From the NCBI RefSeq assembly GCF_027744825.2, contig NC_071349.1, positions 6,076,001 through 6,140,000 of the forward strand: DNA of 64,000 nucleotides, read 5' to 3'. Position 1 is the first letter of the stretch, and every line of letters begins with the position of its first letter. The position numbers and the translations under genes were made by a program. Below the pieces are notes generated by a model that saw only the letters and a list, made by a program, of their open reading frames with translations, searched no databases and had not been told where the DNA came from. The DNA is from Synchiropus splendidus (Eukaryota; Chordata; Actinopteri; Syngnathiformes; Callionymidae). This document shows, in pieces, positions 52,021-63,404 of this stretch.

Positions 52021-52329
52021 TACAAATATTTTAAAAGTAGCCTGCAAAACATAGTAGTGGCGTCATGATAAACACACACGCCACAGATGGTGTTAAAATA
52101 AAAAAGCAAACAATTACATTTAGCCCTTCCAATAGGTATAAACGGCCATGCTTCGTTCCTTGTTACTTTTCATCCTTGCACTATTTTTCCAATGTTTTTC
52201 TTGTGCCATCTGCCCGACGTTACATTTAAGGCTTTGTGAGACACTGACACATTAGCTCCAACTTAAACAGGTCTCTTTGTGTTTACGCCAAGCGCCGATT
52301 TAACCTTAGCTGCTCAAACACTGAGGTGA

Positions 52330-52970
52330 TTAGACGTTATTCCAATGCGTAAATAAGTTTTTGACACGGCAGTTTCCCCACGACGCATGCGCGTTTGTCA
52401 ACCACCAACTCGCGCGATCGCATTTTACGCTTGCATCTGATAAACTCGGTTCAGTTTGGATTATTTTGACACATTTTCCTATGTGAGGGTTCGACACAGA
52501 GGGACCTTTCACGACAGCCACCGGTGGGACACAAAACCATCTCTGTCCAAATGGGTCCACAAAAGCAGTAGTCCCCTCTGAGACTGGGCTCTGTAAATAA
52601 TTAGCAAATCTGCCCAATTTAGCTGTTTGTTCAGTGATGATAGGGGCGACTCTGACATCTGTTTGTGTCCAAGAACAAACAGACAAAGATTTTCTCTTAT
52701 CATATTTGGCCAAGGTATTGACTTGCAGGTTGATACTCCACCTTGCAGATTCAGTAAAACTGCGCTCGCATGTTTCCGTGTTGCTTCTGTATGTGTCGAT
52801 TTTTATTAACAAACTGATCGATTTTCCCTGCTTTGTTTGCAGTTCAACAGATATATTTCCCCCCTCCACCACTTTACTACCAAGAGCGAGGGAGATGTTG
52901 ACAAACCCGAGAGCTTTTGACTCAAAAGCTTCTTGTGTGGAGAAGCCCTCTCAGACTAAGTGAATGGGTT
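52330..52970. promoter_or_regulatory. Candidate conserved element about 1-1.5 kb downstream of nkx2.2a
   Basis: A unique block, open in several frames on both strands: minus 52330-52872 (180 codons), plus 52634-52963 (109 codons). The encoded residues show no domain I recognise. TAATAATTAGC-like, TATTTGGCC and CATATTTGG motifs suggest regulatory DNA. A TTTGTTTGCAG acceptor-like string on the plus strand near 52842 would fit an antisense RNA, which is speculative. Confidence 0.35.
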
Positions 52971-53542
52971 TTAGTCCCATTTCCACGAGTGACTTCGGGC
53001 TCTTTATTAGTGAGGTTTTCACACGCGGAGAAAATATTCCGCAGCTTAAATTTGCTTAAAAGGTATGAGACTCGAGGGCTCTCTTGTGTGAGCTCCATTG
53101 TGCGCTGCCTTGTGCGTTATTTTAAGTCAAATATTGGGCCATTATTAAACCAAACCATGATTATGGAAAAGCACTTGTGGCTGGGAGATCGGATTTACTT
53201 CTGGAAAATAAACCAAAATCATTCCGATAATCATCATAACACTGTTAAATAACTGCTCCATTCGACGGCTATTTACACGTCGCGCCGTTATTTCATTTTA
53301 AAAGTCAGGTTTACCAAATATTAAACCCAAGATCGGTTTCGGAATTACATTTTATTATTATTATTATTTAAAAAAAAAGCATCTTAAGAAAATTATTGAC
53401 TGGTCCCTGTGCCGGTTTTTACAGTGGTGATTTGTGATCAACTCTTAAAAAAAAAAAGTACATATATCTAAAATAACACGCCGGATCATCCTGCCAACAC
53501 TTTCACCGAATAAGAAAACAAAAAGCTGAAAAGTTGCCAGTG

Positions 53543-53548
53543 TTTATT
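53543..53548 (-). terminator. Candidate polyadenylation signal of nkx2.2a
   Basis: AATAAA on the minus strand about 300 bp past the stop codon. It is followed by a T/G-rich stretch (TTTTTGTTTTC) that could serve as the downstream element. A second AATAAA lies at 53351-53356. The presumed 3' UTR also carries a short (CA)n tract near 53783-53801. Confidence 0.45.
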
Positions 53549-53847
53549 CGTGGCCATAAATATTTTTTCCGGTCCATAAAAGAAGCATGAAATTAAAATC
53601 TCCTATAATTATAAAGTGGTTCGTATACGTGCTGATAACACGAGGGGACAAAAGAAAGCATCTCTACAACCAACACACAACAAACTTTACAAAAAATGTT
53701 CACAAGATTTACATTCTCAATAGATTCTATACGGGAGATGTTTTGGACCCCGACTTAAAATGCTGCCAAAAATGTCTTTCGTGTGTTTGTGTGTGTGTGT
53801 GTGAGTGTATGTTTGCCTTCTTCCTACTTCCGAGTCTGTCGTTTCTC

Positions 53848-55886
53848 TCACCAAGTCCACTGTTGCGTCAAGTGGTGCGCCGTGGGGAACTGTGGTGTGG
53901 CTGCGGCGCTGTACTGGGCGTTGTACTGCATGTGGTGCTGAAGGGACTGAGCACTGTACGCCGAGAAGGGGATCCCGGCCTGGAAAGTGGCCGCCAAGTC
54001 CTGAGCTTTAAGCGTGTGGCACGGCTTTCCATCCCGGACCAGAACCGGCACCGCCACTCGCCTGGGTGAAGGAAGATGCGTCACCTCCATACCTTTTTCT
54101 GCCCGGGCCCGCTTCATCTTATACCGGTGGTTCTGGAACCAGATCTTCACTTGGGTTGGGGTGAGTCGGATGAGACTGGCCAGGTGTTCCCTCTCAGGCG
54201 CGGACAGGTACCTCTGCTGCCGGAACCGACGCTCCAGCTCGTAGGTCTGCGCTTTGGAAAACAACACCCTCCTCTTGCGCTTCTTGCCGGAGTCGCTGCC
54301 GCCGCTGCTGGACGTCTCCTTGTCGTTGTCCGGCGACTCGTCGTCCGCGGACGGTTCCGGAGACTTGGCCGAATCCTGGGAGCTGGCGGAGAGTCCGTGT
54401 ACTGCAGCAAGAAACGGGAGAAACACTGTCAAAATGTTATGTCAAGTTCAGGAAAGGGTTGATCACAAAAAGTTTCACACGATTAAAAACATGCTTATGT
54501 CGTCACATTGGTGAATCCACCTCATTCGTCCTGGTATAATTCTGCTCATCAACAAACACCTCATCTGGACGCACTCTTACAATAAACTCAAAAAATGCGG
54601 CCACGCTCAGTTGTGTCGAACACCTGAGTCTAGAATAAATGAAAATACATCATTTATAGGAACCAAATATGAATTTTTCGTCACATTTCCAACACACATC
54701 CTCTCTTTTCCTTTCATACAGGTACGCTTCTAATCCTCAGTCAAAACTCTATGTTTGATTTATTTTCATTTTTATCTGTCGTGTGTCCTCTTTCGACATT
54801 TAGGATAGTCACCAGGGTAAATGATTTAATCAAGGAGTGACTGTTATAACAGGCAGATTTCACAACTGTTAGATTTTCTGAATCTAAAACAAGAAGCGAT
54901 CTAATGCAAAGACGTGAAGTGCGCTTTTATTCTACTGATAGGCTATAAATTGTATCACATTTACTGGCATTTTTGAAGCACCAAAACATATATGAATCAA
55001 AATAAAATGTTTTATATTTGCAGACAAACTAGAATACCAATATGCATTTTGGACACCTGAAGAGGGTTTTGTTCACCATTTTTATTTCCATAAAAAAAAA
55101 TTGAATGGATCGTTATCATTCGCGGGGCTGTTCCCATGAACTCTTAGATGTTTTATACTATGCAACAATAACCATATAATAACATATCGTAGTCAATAAC
55201 TATTTGTGTCTGTATATCAAATGTACACCTTCTCCATTCTGAATTTATTCGTCACCACAAAGTGAAATCTTATGTTCGATCGATGTTCCTGGACAATATT
55301 ATAGTTAATCCTGATCGCCTTTTCAATGCGTCACCCTATCTGAGATTTGACTGGAGGTCTCCTATTAAGAACGACCCCTCGAATTCAAGATGGCAACAGC
55401 GGAGGGCTATTCAAGAAATAACGGTCTGATGAAACTCTAGTCATGATCGTGCGTCGATATATTCGTGAATCTAGCTCCTTTCTTTACGCGTTTGCACCGA
55501 AACGTGCGTCGTCGCGGTCGACGAGGCGTCCAAACGCGTCCCGTCTATCCCACACAAGATACCCGGCGATCATTCACCCACTTGCTGGACTCTAAGCAAG
55601 GCGTTAAGGGGCTCTACTTACATGAGTACTGGATACTGTCCGTGGTCGCGAGCCATCGCGTGTAAGGATTGTCACTAGTGTCATAAAAGGGGTTCTTTAA
55701 AGGCAGATTTTGAACGTTCTCCAGCGGACTTTTCACCAAAACTCCAGCGCCTTTCGTCGTGGAGGTGGTGTCCGATCCCTCCGTGTCCTCCTCCGCGCCG
55801 GTGATAGATCCCTCTTCGTCGTTGGTGTCAGGAAGGTCCAAAATGTCCTTTACAGAGAAGCCCGTCTTTGTGTTGGTCAACGACAT
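53848..55886 (-). CDS. nkx2.2a: NK2-family homeobox transcription factor Nkx2.2, two coding exons
   Basis: Coding exon 1 runs 55886 to 55622 and exon 2 runs 54401 to 53848, giving 272 aa (human NKX2-2 is 273). The donor is GTAAGT at 55621-55616 and the acceptor TGCAG ends at 54402; splicing makes the expected QYS-LHGLSAS junction. Seen: MSLTNTK start, TN motif at about 9-20 ([12 protein letters not shown]), an acidic linker, homeodomain at about 129-188 with Asn51 and Tyr54, NK2-specific domain at about 200-216 ([17 protein letters not shown]) and the QQWTW terminus. The conserved MSLTNTK methionine was chosen as start; an in-frame ATG seven codons upstream (55907) encodes residues absent from the family as I know it. 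In vertebrates Nkx2.2 is a nuclear, mostly repressive regulator of ventral p3 progenitors, oligodendrocyte precursors and pancreatic endocrine cells, induced by Shh/Gli. The a-paralogue label rests on remembered similarity to zebrafish and is less certain than the family call. Confidence 0.96.
54402..55621 (-). other. Intron of nkx2.2a
   Basis: This is a 1220-bp phase-1 GT-AG intron with a pyrimidine-rich acceptor ending CTTGCTGCAG. It is mostly AT-rich with no repeats. Both NK2 genes carry the coding intron in the same phase between the TN motif and the homeodomain, as the family does. Confidence 0.9.
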
Positions 55887-56250
55887 GTTCGGGTGGGGGG
55901 GAAACACGCAGGGAAAAGTTGCGGCACCAGCTTTTCGGGCAATCCGCTGTTTGGAGAGAAGGAAATAGAGCAGAGGAGCAGGAATGAGAGGAGGAAGTCT
56001 AGGCTGGAGTGCGCTGGAGGCAGCCAGCGTGGATGACCATAGCAGGGTGGATTCAAGTCCAGAGAAAAGGGGGATGCCAAAAGTGGCTCAAGTGCTGTTA
56101 TGCGTGGCTCATGGGTTCTGTGCGGCTGCAGGAGGGAAATAAGCCATTACCTTGTCTGGATCAGTCCATATAAGGTTGGTGCGCACACATGAACCTGCAG
56201 TGACAAAGCAGTCAAAAACCAGAAAGGTTGGCCACGTGTGGGCGGGTCTT
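55887..56250 (-). promoter_or_regulatory. 5' UTR and proximal upstream region of nkx2.2a
   Basis: This is the segment directly upstream of the nkx2.2a start codon. The first 200 bp are purine-rich on the plus strand. A perfect CArg-type decamer CCATATAAGG sits at 56166-56175, about 280 bp from the ATG; it reads CCTTATATGG on the coding strand and could act as a serum-response element or a weak TATA-like element. The transcription start is unknown. Confidence 0.4.
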
Positions 56251-56699
56251 AGGAGTCAAGTGGATGAAGACAGTGTTTGCAGATGTGAAATTGTGGGTTT
56301 TGGGGGAGATTCGAGCCTCTACCATTGGTGCTTCAGAGCATGATGAGTGGTATAACGTGTCAATTAATTACAAAGACGGGGAGGGCCTTTACAACGCCCT
56401 ATTTACATACAAAGAACTTTCATAAAACGCTCGTATTCCGAGCTGCCGCTTTCACTTTTCACATGTTGTTTTGAGGTAATTTATGGAAACCTTTTGAGTC
56501 AATATTGTGGCCGCAGCTTAAAAGAGGAGAGGATTCAGAGCAGGAGATGATGGATTGTTTGCGAAAAAGCTGAGCCGGTACAAATTATTCAAATGTGATA
56601 CTGATAATGGATCGATAAATAAACACACCCGCGAGCTCTCCGGTGTCATTCTCGACAATTAAATGGTGCACATCATCACCGTAGACTGAGAAACATTTA

Positions 56700-57040
56700 A
56701 CCTCGTATTCTGTTCGTCAGAATGTATCATTCTATACACGTTACCATAAATACTAGAGCTGGTACTACAAATGCCCTGCTAGTACTACTGTCAATATTTG
56801 ATCCGCTCTACACGACATGCCTCTACTTAAATCACTGTTAGTCGTAATACCGTTATTAAAATGGCGTAACAATACCACTACGACGAGTACTCCCAGATCA
56901 CCACCTCGGATACTAGCACTGACATTAGCATTCCTTTCAAAAACTACTTCTTCACGTACAATCGTTTTGCTTGGTGGTACCACTCCACTAATACGCTATC
57001 AATACCAAATACATCGCCCACTATTAGTAAGAAAAACTAT
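56700..57040. repeat. Degenerate TAC-triplet tract
   Basis: TAC, ACT and CCA triplets recur with many interruptions (TACTAC, AGTACTACTG, ATACCACTACGACGAGTACT). It looks like a decayed trinucleotide repeat, and is the strand complement of the GTA-type tract at 29580-30380. A 77-codon frame at 56817-57050 is a by-product of this periodicity. Confidence 0.55.
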
Positions 57041-57189
57041 GAAAATATAGATTACTACCACACCTTAATGCTAAAATAGATTCCTTTTCATTCCAGTATA
57101 TTTTTAAAATGAATATTTGAACGACCAGTAATATTCATGAAATATATTCAAGATTTGTATATTATACAAATGTATACATGAAATAACTC

Positions 57190-57600
57190 GATTTTTTGAG
57201 TTGTGCGACTGTTTTGTCCACCTGCACGGCGCGTACAAGATTGTTGGTGTTTTCTTCTCCTGATTATTCATGCGGCTTTAATTCCTGCGCCTGGTGCCAC
57301 TTTCCTCTCGGCTGTTTGTTTTTGTGCGGATCCTTGACAAAGTTCTCGCTCCAGCGCAACTCTCTCGCTCCCACTCCTCTATGTGATGTGGGTGACAATG
57401 TTCGGAGGGTCCTCGGCGCATCCTGGGTGGTCGCACTGGGCCAAACACAAATACTAACCGATTGCTAAGCTGCAGACAATAGGGGAAATGTAGACAAATG
57501 TCCGGCTCCCGTTGGAAGCTTTTGTGCCACCGCAGTTTTTGCATTTATTTCAGGAGCCCTAAATAATGGATGATTGACGCCCCGCGCACAAAGCGCCCTA
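57190..57600. promoter_or_regulatory. Candidate Shh-responsive enhancer upstream of nkx2.2a
   Basis: A balanced-composition, repeat-free block set between AT-rich stretches. It holds an exact Gli consensus TGGGTGGTC at 57424-57432, an ATTATTCATGC homeodomain/POU-like site near 57263, TTGACAAAG near 57334, Sox-like ACAAT cores near 57395 and 57476, and TGATTGAC (Pbx/Meis-like) at 57571-57578. Mammalian Nkx2.2 is known to have a 5' Gli-dependent neural enhancer that also uses Sox and Tcf inputs. That this block is its counterpart is inference. Confidence 0.5.
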
Positions 57601-60104
57601 ACTGTTGGGAATAAATCTGAGCTTGTTCCGAGTTGTCATGGCATTCAAGCGCTTTCAATGGACTATCTCTTCATTCAATTCATCCTGACACAATATTAAG
57701 CAAAAGTCCTTCATCTGCGCGCGCACGCACACATGCATGCACCCTTCTCCTTTTACTCCCAAGAAAAAAAAGAAAGAAAAACACTTTTGCAGAAGATAAT
57801 TTTTTAGACCGGGCCTTTTTAATGCACCTGTAAAATACGTCTGTAATCTCGATCTACAGCGCATATTTATTGCTCAACATACGATATCTCGTGTACGAAC
57901 ACATTTAATTTCATTGACTTTGTTTTCGTTTATTATATACACATATATCCATATTCAGACATTATTTATTGAAATGCATTATTATACTATGACGTATATT
58001 TATGAATATAATGAATGCAGTTATTAGGGATATTGTATTTTATCACGATAGTTTATCACGAAATTTATGATGATAAAATTATTATTATTATGATTGTTAT
58101 TATGGACAAGAAATGGACAAGAATGGGCAAGAAAAATGTTAATTTAAATGAACAATTGTGGCACAAGATATATTTCTATGAGGAAATAATTGGTTATAAT
58201 AATTGCTGCACATTTACCTTTTATGTAGTGTATATTTTCGTTCTATTACTAATAATTAAGGTTTTATGACTCTACTATTTCATGAAATATTTTGCAACAA
58301 AAAAATGCAAATCCACAATGAGTGGGTCAATGAAAGTAAATGTCGCATTCTCACACTAAAATACGTGATAATTCCCCCCATATTCCCCTTTTTTAATTGG
58401 CAACGTAGCTGTGACGCGTGACCCCCAAGGGTGGCGCTATAGTTATGTTCTTCGCAGTCATCATTTTCATACGTGGACGTTTATTTTTTTAATAACGGAA
58501 CTGGGCAAATACCCTTCGTAGTGATAAACAGAGCGATGAGTTTGATGATATCGATGGTTGTCAGCTGCTGACCTGCAGCTCGGATGTAAATATTCCCCCA
58601 GACCTGCAGACTTAATCGCCCATTCCCCACAAAAGCTCCATTCAGCTGCAGACCGGACTATGCGGATCTAGGCAGGAGGAGAGCGGGGTGACTGACCTGA
58701 TCCACCCAAAAACTTAAATCCGACATGTGAGAAGGGAGGGGGGTACAACACGGGCAGACCACCGCGAACCCCAAATGTCAGGAGACCACACGGGTTTAGA
58801 GACGAAGGGGGTTCACGGTGCGTTTCACTGGATCAGCTCGGTTCTTCTCCTGCTAGACTCACAAGTGGACACTCCACTTCTGAGAGTGTTTACCTGTTTA
58901 CTCTCACAGGTCGTTCAAACAGGCCGCTCGTCGCTCTTCCTTCACACACACCGGCGGAGAGTGATGCGAATTACGTGCGCACCATCATCACGACGACTCT
59001 CAAGATCGTTCTGCCCTTTGAAAATAAGCATTTTTGTTTTAGAGAACAACCGGAATGGCATATGTTTGTGATGCATTCAATGAAGACAACTTCATTCAAA
59101 TAAGCACCTGTATGTAGGAAGCATAGGGAGAGCGTCACAGCAACCAACTTCAAATGAAAATAAATAAATCCAAATTATAACAGACTAGACTCACTGTAAA
59201 AACCGATATACTGGTATATTTACAAGTTTTGTAGCCAGTTGTTATGACTTATCTTTCCACAGTCCACCAGCATATATCAGAAAACATTATCAACAGGTTT
59301 TAGGCAACAGAACACGAGTCTGTTTCCAAATTGTGAGTCCACCATGTTATAGCCTGATAATATAACAACCATGCAGCCGTTATACACTTGTTATTACCTG
59401 AATTTTCACGGCAACAAATGTAATTACAAATGCTTTTCAGAAAGAAACGGCCCACAATAATAATGTGTTTGCCACGTGTTACTGCGTTGATGTTTTTTTT
59501 TTTTTGACTGTTATAGTATGAAAATCTGTTTATCTCGAGTCAACTGACATGTAATAAATGACTTGAGATCTTCACAGAATACACAAATAACTATGTTATT
59601 ATCAGTGGGTTATGCGAAGATGGCTTCAGTCTTTATTTAGAAAATAGCTAATTTAATACACGCGCTTTGAAAATGTACTTATATAACGCAGTTTAAACAT
59701 TTATATATTCAAATTTTGAAAGGTGACACAACATTATTCTATTATGTTATTATTATTATTCATAATGACATGCTATTTGGTGATGTATAAAATCTATGAT
59801 GGAAACATTACACTGCCCAATGTTAAAGAGTGAACTATTATCCAACATATAACGTTACGTCTTGTTAATAAATATATGGACGCATTATTTCGCAAGTGAT
59901 TAATATGCTTCCTATGAATAAATAAAGTCCTTTATTTGATGTCGCGACATCAATATTTTCAAGCAAATATAATGACAAAATGGAGTAAAATAGTATAAAA
60001 AATTAAATAAATATACAATGCTAGATTTTGTGACTAAAACTTTCTCCTTTAAGTTATTCCAAACCATTAATCTTCGATTTATGACATCATCTTTTATCTC
60101 CAAA
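57601..60104. other. Intergenic, AT-rich, upstream of nkx2.2a
   Basis: Mostly AT-rich sequence without genes. Short alternating purine-pyrimidine DNA (GCGCGCGCACGCACACATGC) lies near 57717-57740. A GC-richer stretch at 58540-58980 contains repeated TGCAG cores and a GACCACCGC partial Gli-like site near 58757. Confidence 0.5.
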
Positions 60105-60880
60105 GTGAGCGCTGCAATTACATTACCGCTAACACAATAAACACCAGAGCTGCCATTAAACCCTCATTCTTTTTCTGGCCCCAAATTCGCAATCACACGC
60201 TGCGACTTATCCAAAACAATTAATTTTTCGGATACAAAAAAAAAAAAAACCCGTCTGATTAATTCCCTCGCCGAAATTCATGCCCACGATTGTCCCTAAA
60301 TAAGTGAAGAAAAGAGAGAGCCCGTCTTGATTAAATAAATCTTTGGATTAACTGGAGGAAAAATAGAAATGCCGGAGGAGCATCCATAATAATGTTGATC
60401 CTCTTTTTTTAATCGCTGCTTTTCAGCGTGTCCCTGCGCCTGGGGCGTGGACGCGCGCTTTGATAAAGGTGACCCGCGCCGCCTCGGGGGCTCCGTGATA
60501 AATGTCCGCGGTGACAAGACCTATTTCCTCCCGCTATGATTAAAAGACTATAAATAATATGCAGGTGTAGTCTGCGGGTTTATTTGTGGGGGATAATCCG
60601 TGGCCTCGGGGCTCCACGCTTCAGGGCTGGGGAGAGAATTTTGGATCAAATTTACGGTTCCTCCAGGACGCACCGCAAAAAAAAAAGAAGCCTGGTGAGA
60701 ATTAAACACGGGCAGCCTGGAGCCCCGAGGATCTGCCCTCTTCTGTACAGCACCAGTCCATTTGTAACGCTGAATTTCACGCCACTTTTGTGCCTAAACA
60801 AATCACTTTTGTTATTAATCACTTCCGAGTGCGAGATTAAAACACCTCACGGATTATAATCCACACACCACCGGTACATT
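60105..60880. promoter_or_regulatory. Candidate conserved non-coding element, 4.2-5 kb upstream of nkx2.2a
   Basis: This long unique block has many homeodomain cores (TAATTA, GATTAA, GGATTA) and GC-rich islands within AT-rich surroundings. Two palindromic K50-type sites stand out: GGATAATCC at 60591-60599 and GGATTATAATCC at 60851-60862. No reading frame of note. Conservation is inferred from texture only. Confidence 0.4.
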
Positions 60881-62164
60881 TGGTGACAAGCGTGTCCTCT
60901 CCCTCCTGCAGCAGAACAGCTGTTGACATCTGTAGACCTCTAGCGGTCTCTACCGGCTAAATTAAGAAACAACAGGGGGCGACCGCCTGCTCAATTAGGC
61001 GACACCACTCAGCTGCTTCCAAATATGTATTTGATGTAGGAGTTCAAAATGCACATTAAGTTTGTCATCACTGAACATCTGACAGTTCAATGAGTCAAAT
61101 CTGAACCTTGAAAGAAGATATCATTCAATTATCAACCAAATCATAACCATTTAGGATCGATCTAAACGAATCATATTTAACACTTCACAGTCAAGTCAAG
61201 ATAATATATTAATAACTTGATGTTTCACCTCATTATAGAAGTTTTCCCATGGCTTAATGCTGACATAAGCAAGTCCATCGATACAATTCTCAATAAATTT
61301 TTTCCACACAGAGCGAGGAAACTAAATATGAAAAACACTGGTGTAACTTTGTTATGGCATGCGCTTCCTAATCCTTTATTAACTTATTAGATAAGGAGCA
61401 TGGTGACCTTGAAATTCGCTGCACCTAGCAGGGACGGGATCTTAAGTGGATGCCAATGACTGAAAGATTAGTGGTTATTACCACAGCATTTGTGAAGCCA
61501 ACATTCCCTTGCTACATAATAAGACTCCTCAAGGCACTGCCGTCGCAAATTTTGGCTCACTATTAGCTATAAGTCGTCTGTCATGTAGCAGGTGAATATT
61601 AGTAATAATACAAGTAGATAGCTGTTAACACATAAAAAAAGTATTTTTTTTCTTGGTCATGAATGTCATTGACAAGTGTGCTTGTGTTGTCTCCTTCAGA
61701 AGCAAATGTGAGACAACTACATCCTTTTCCAAAATAGTGGTCCTCATACTCCAGGTACTCTGGGACTTGCGTAGGATAATACCAGCATACCTGGATGGAA
61801 CCAGTGATCTGATTGTCAGAATAGAGAACCAAACTCCCCACCAATACATTTCAATAGAAATAACTGAACCACAGGCAGAAACAATGTGCCAACTCAGAGG
61901 AAACACTTATCCGAGTGGGTGTCAGGGCCTGAACAATTTTCAAAACGTCTAACTCCAGGTTACTCTATGTGGTTACGCTCAAGTGTTTCAATGAGTGAAT
62001 TCATGCAGGAAAACTGTGCTAGCAAAACCACAAGCTCACCTTGTTTACTATTGGACAGTTAGTGTGGGTTGGAAGTAGAAAGGTTCCTCAGGACCGCTAT
62101 TGTGCAACACAGTACAAGTGGTACGCACCCTAAATGACTTCAAAAATAGAGTTTCATTTTTCTC
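60881..62164. other. Intergenic, nothing recognised
   Basis: AT-rich non-coding sequence. A 99-codon open frame on the plus strand at 61653-61952, with overlapping frames on the minus strand, shows no family signature I know and is treated as chance or decayed repeat. Confidence 0.5.
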
Positions 62165-62290
62165 CTAGTACTAGTCATCCTGCTAATGTTAGAAGTTGCT
62201 GGTTCGATTCACATCATTGCAGACTGTGAAGTGCCCTTGAGCCACCCTGATGATTTCAGTACCGATTTCTGCGCTTCCTCAAATGGATGA
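62165..62290 (+). mobile_element. Possible tRNA-derived SINE remnant
   Basis: GGTTCGATTC at 62201-62210 matches the Pol III B box in 10 of 11 positions with the next base. It is followed by text resembling the conserved body of fish SINEs (AGTGCCCTTGAGC). No clear A box, tail or target duplication was found, so it is a fragment at best. Confidence 0.4.
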
Positions 62291-63404
62291 AACCACAAGA
62301 ACAGGAACTATAGTCATAAACTGCAACTTGTGCCCAAAAGCAAGGCAGCAAATGCCAAATGTGCACACATATTTAGTCAAACCTGAAATAAACTAATGGT
62401 GATTTTTATTTGCTCATGTCATATATTCATATTTTTCTGACAAGCCATTACACATTTCAAAGAGGTTGCAGGTTCTACTGTATTCCCGCGTACCTTTTTT
62501 ATTGACAGAATAAGAAATCCATTAAGCCATGTTGCTTAACTGGAAGCAGAAGGGATGCTGGCTTAACTATATGCCGTGTGGTAGAGCAAGCTGTTTTTTA
62601 AGAGTTGCATTTCCTATTCCCCAAAAACCTATAGCTTTTTTCTACTATTAGGAAGTTATTTTGCAAAGATAGTTTGGGTCACTGTGTTCGCATGGTTTAA
62701 TTCTCCTTGAGCAAGGAAGTTATGGAATGAAAGTCTCCCTCTGGATGGATGAAGGACAATGCAGTTAAAACTGGAGTAGAGAACAGAATCAGGTGGTGCC
62801 TGCTCACATTTTGAGGGCAGCAATTGAGTCTTCGAGCAAGGTGCCAAAGCTTCAACACCTGCACCAGTCTTGGGGTTTTGCTCTCCAACTGGGGGGAGTC
62901 CTTGGCTTGCAGATGGAAGAGGTAGCAGGTATGACACTATCTGGATGCAGGGGTGAATCATTGAGCAGGACAAAATGGTTAAGAATATTGTTGACATATT
63001 TTTGCTTCACCATGGGTTACACAGTTGTGCTTATTTTGGAACAGTAGAAGTTGAGGTTGCGCGGCCAAATCCCATGTCAAGTCATTCACACCCAGAAGTG
63101 GTCAGCAGAGGCCTTTACACAGAGTCTAGAATCAGATCAGGGTCGTTTAACATTCGAGGACTAAACTGCTCCGTGGTGCGGAAAGACAACAGAAGAAACA
63201 CGGCTGTAAAGCATGAAATTGGAACAATCGAGGTGCCTCGCCGCTCTTACCTGGACTGGTGGGGGTCTGCCGCTTGTGCTGGTGTGACACCTAATGAAAC
63301 ATCTCAGGAGTGCGCACAGATAAGCCTGATGTGCTTTATATACCCAGAAACCAAGTGCTCCTCTTGTCAGATTGTCCAGGAGCGTTTGCATAGCTGGTGA
63401 AGTG
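62291..63404. other. Intergenic, unassigned; 141-codon open frame of unknown nature
   Basis: An open frame at 62975-63400 (plus, 141 codons) and a 134-codon frame on the opposite strand at 63161-63565 overlap. Neither shows domains, repeats or a splice pattern that I recognise. Possibly an old repeat or the flank of the adjacent regulatory block. Confidence 0.4.

Noticed and set aside
52330..52872. 180-codon minus-strand frame as a gene
   Set aside because: No recognisable domain, splice partners or promoter; opposite-strand frames overlap. Kept as a regulatory or RNA candidate instead.
53587..54462. Plus-strand open frames of up to 160 codons
   Set aside because: Antisense shadows of nkx2.2a exon 2 and its 3' UTR.
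62975..63400. 141-codon plus-strand frame as a gene
   Set aside because: No recognised family, and an equally long opposite frame overlaps it.
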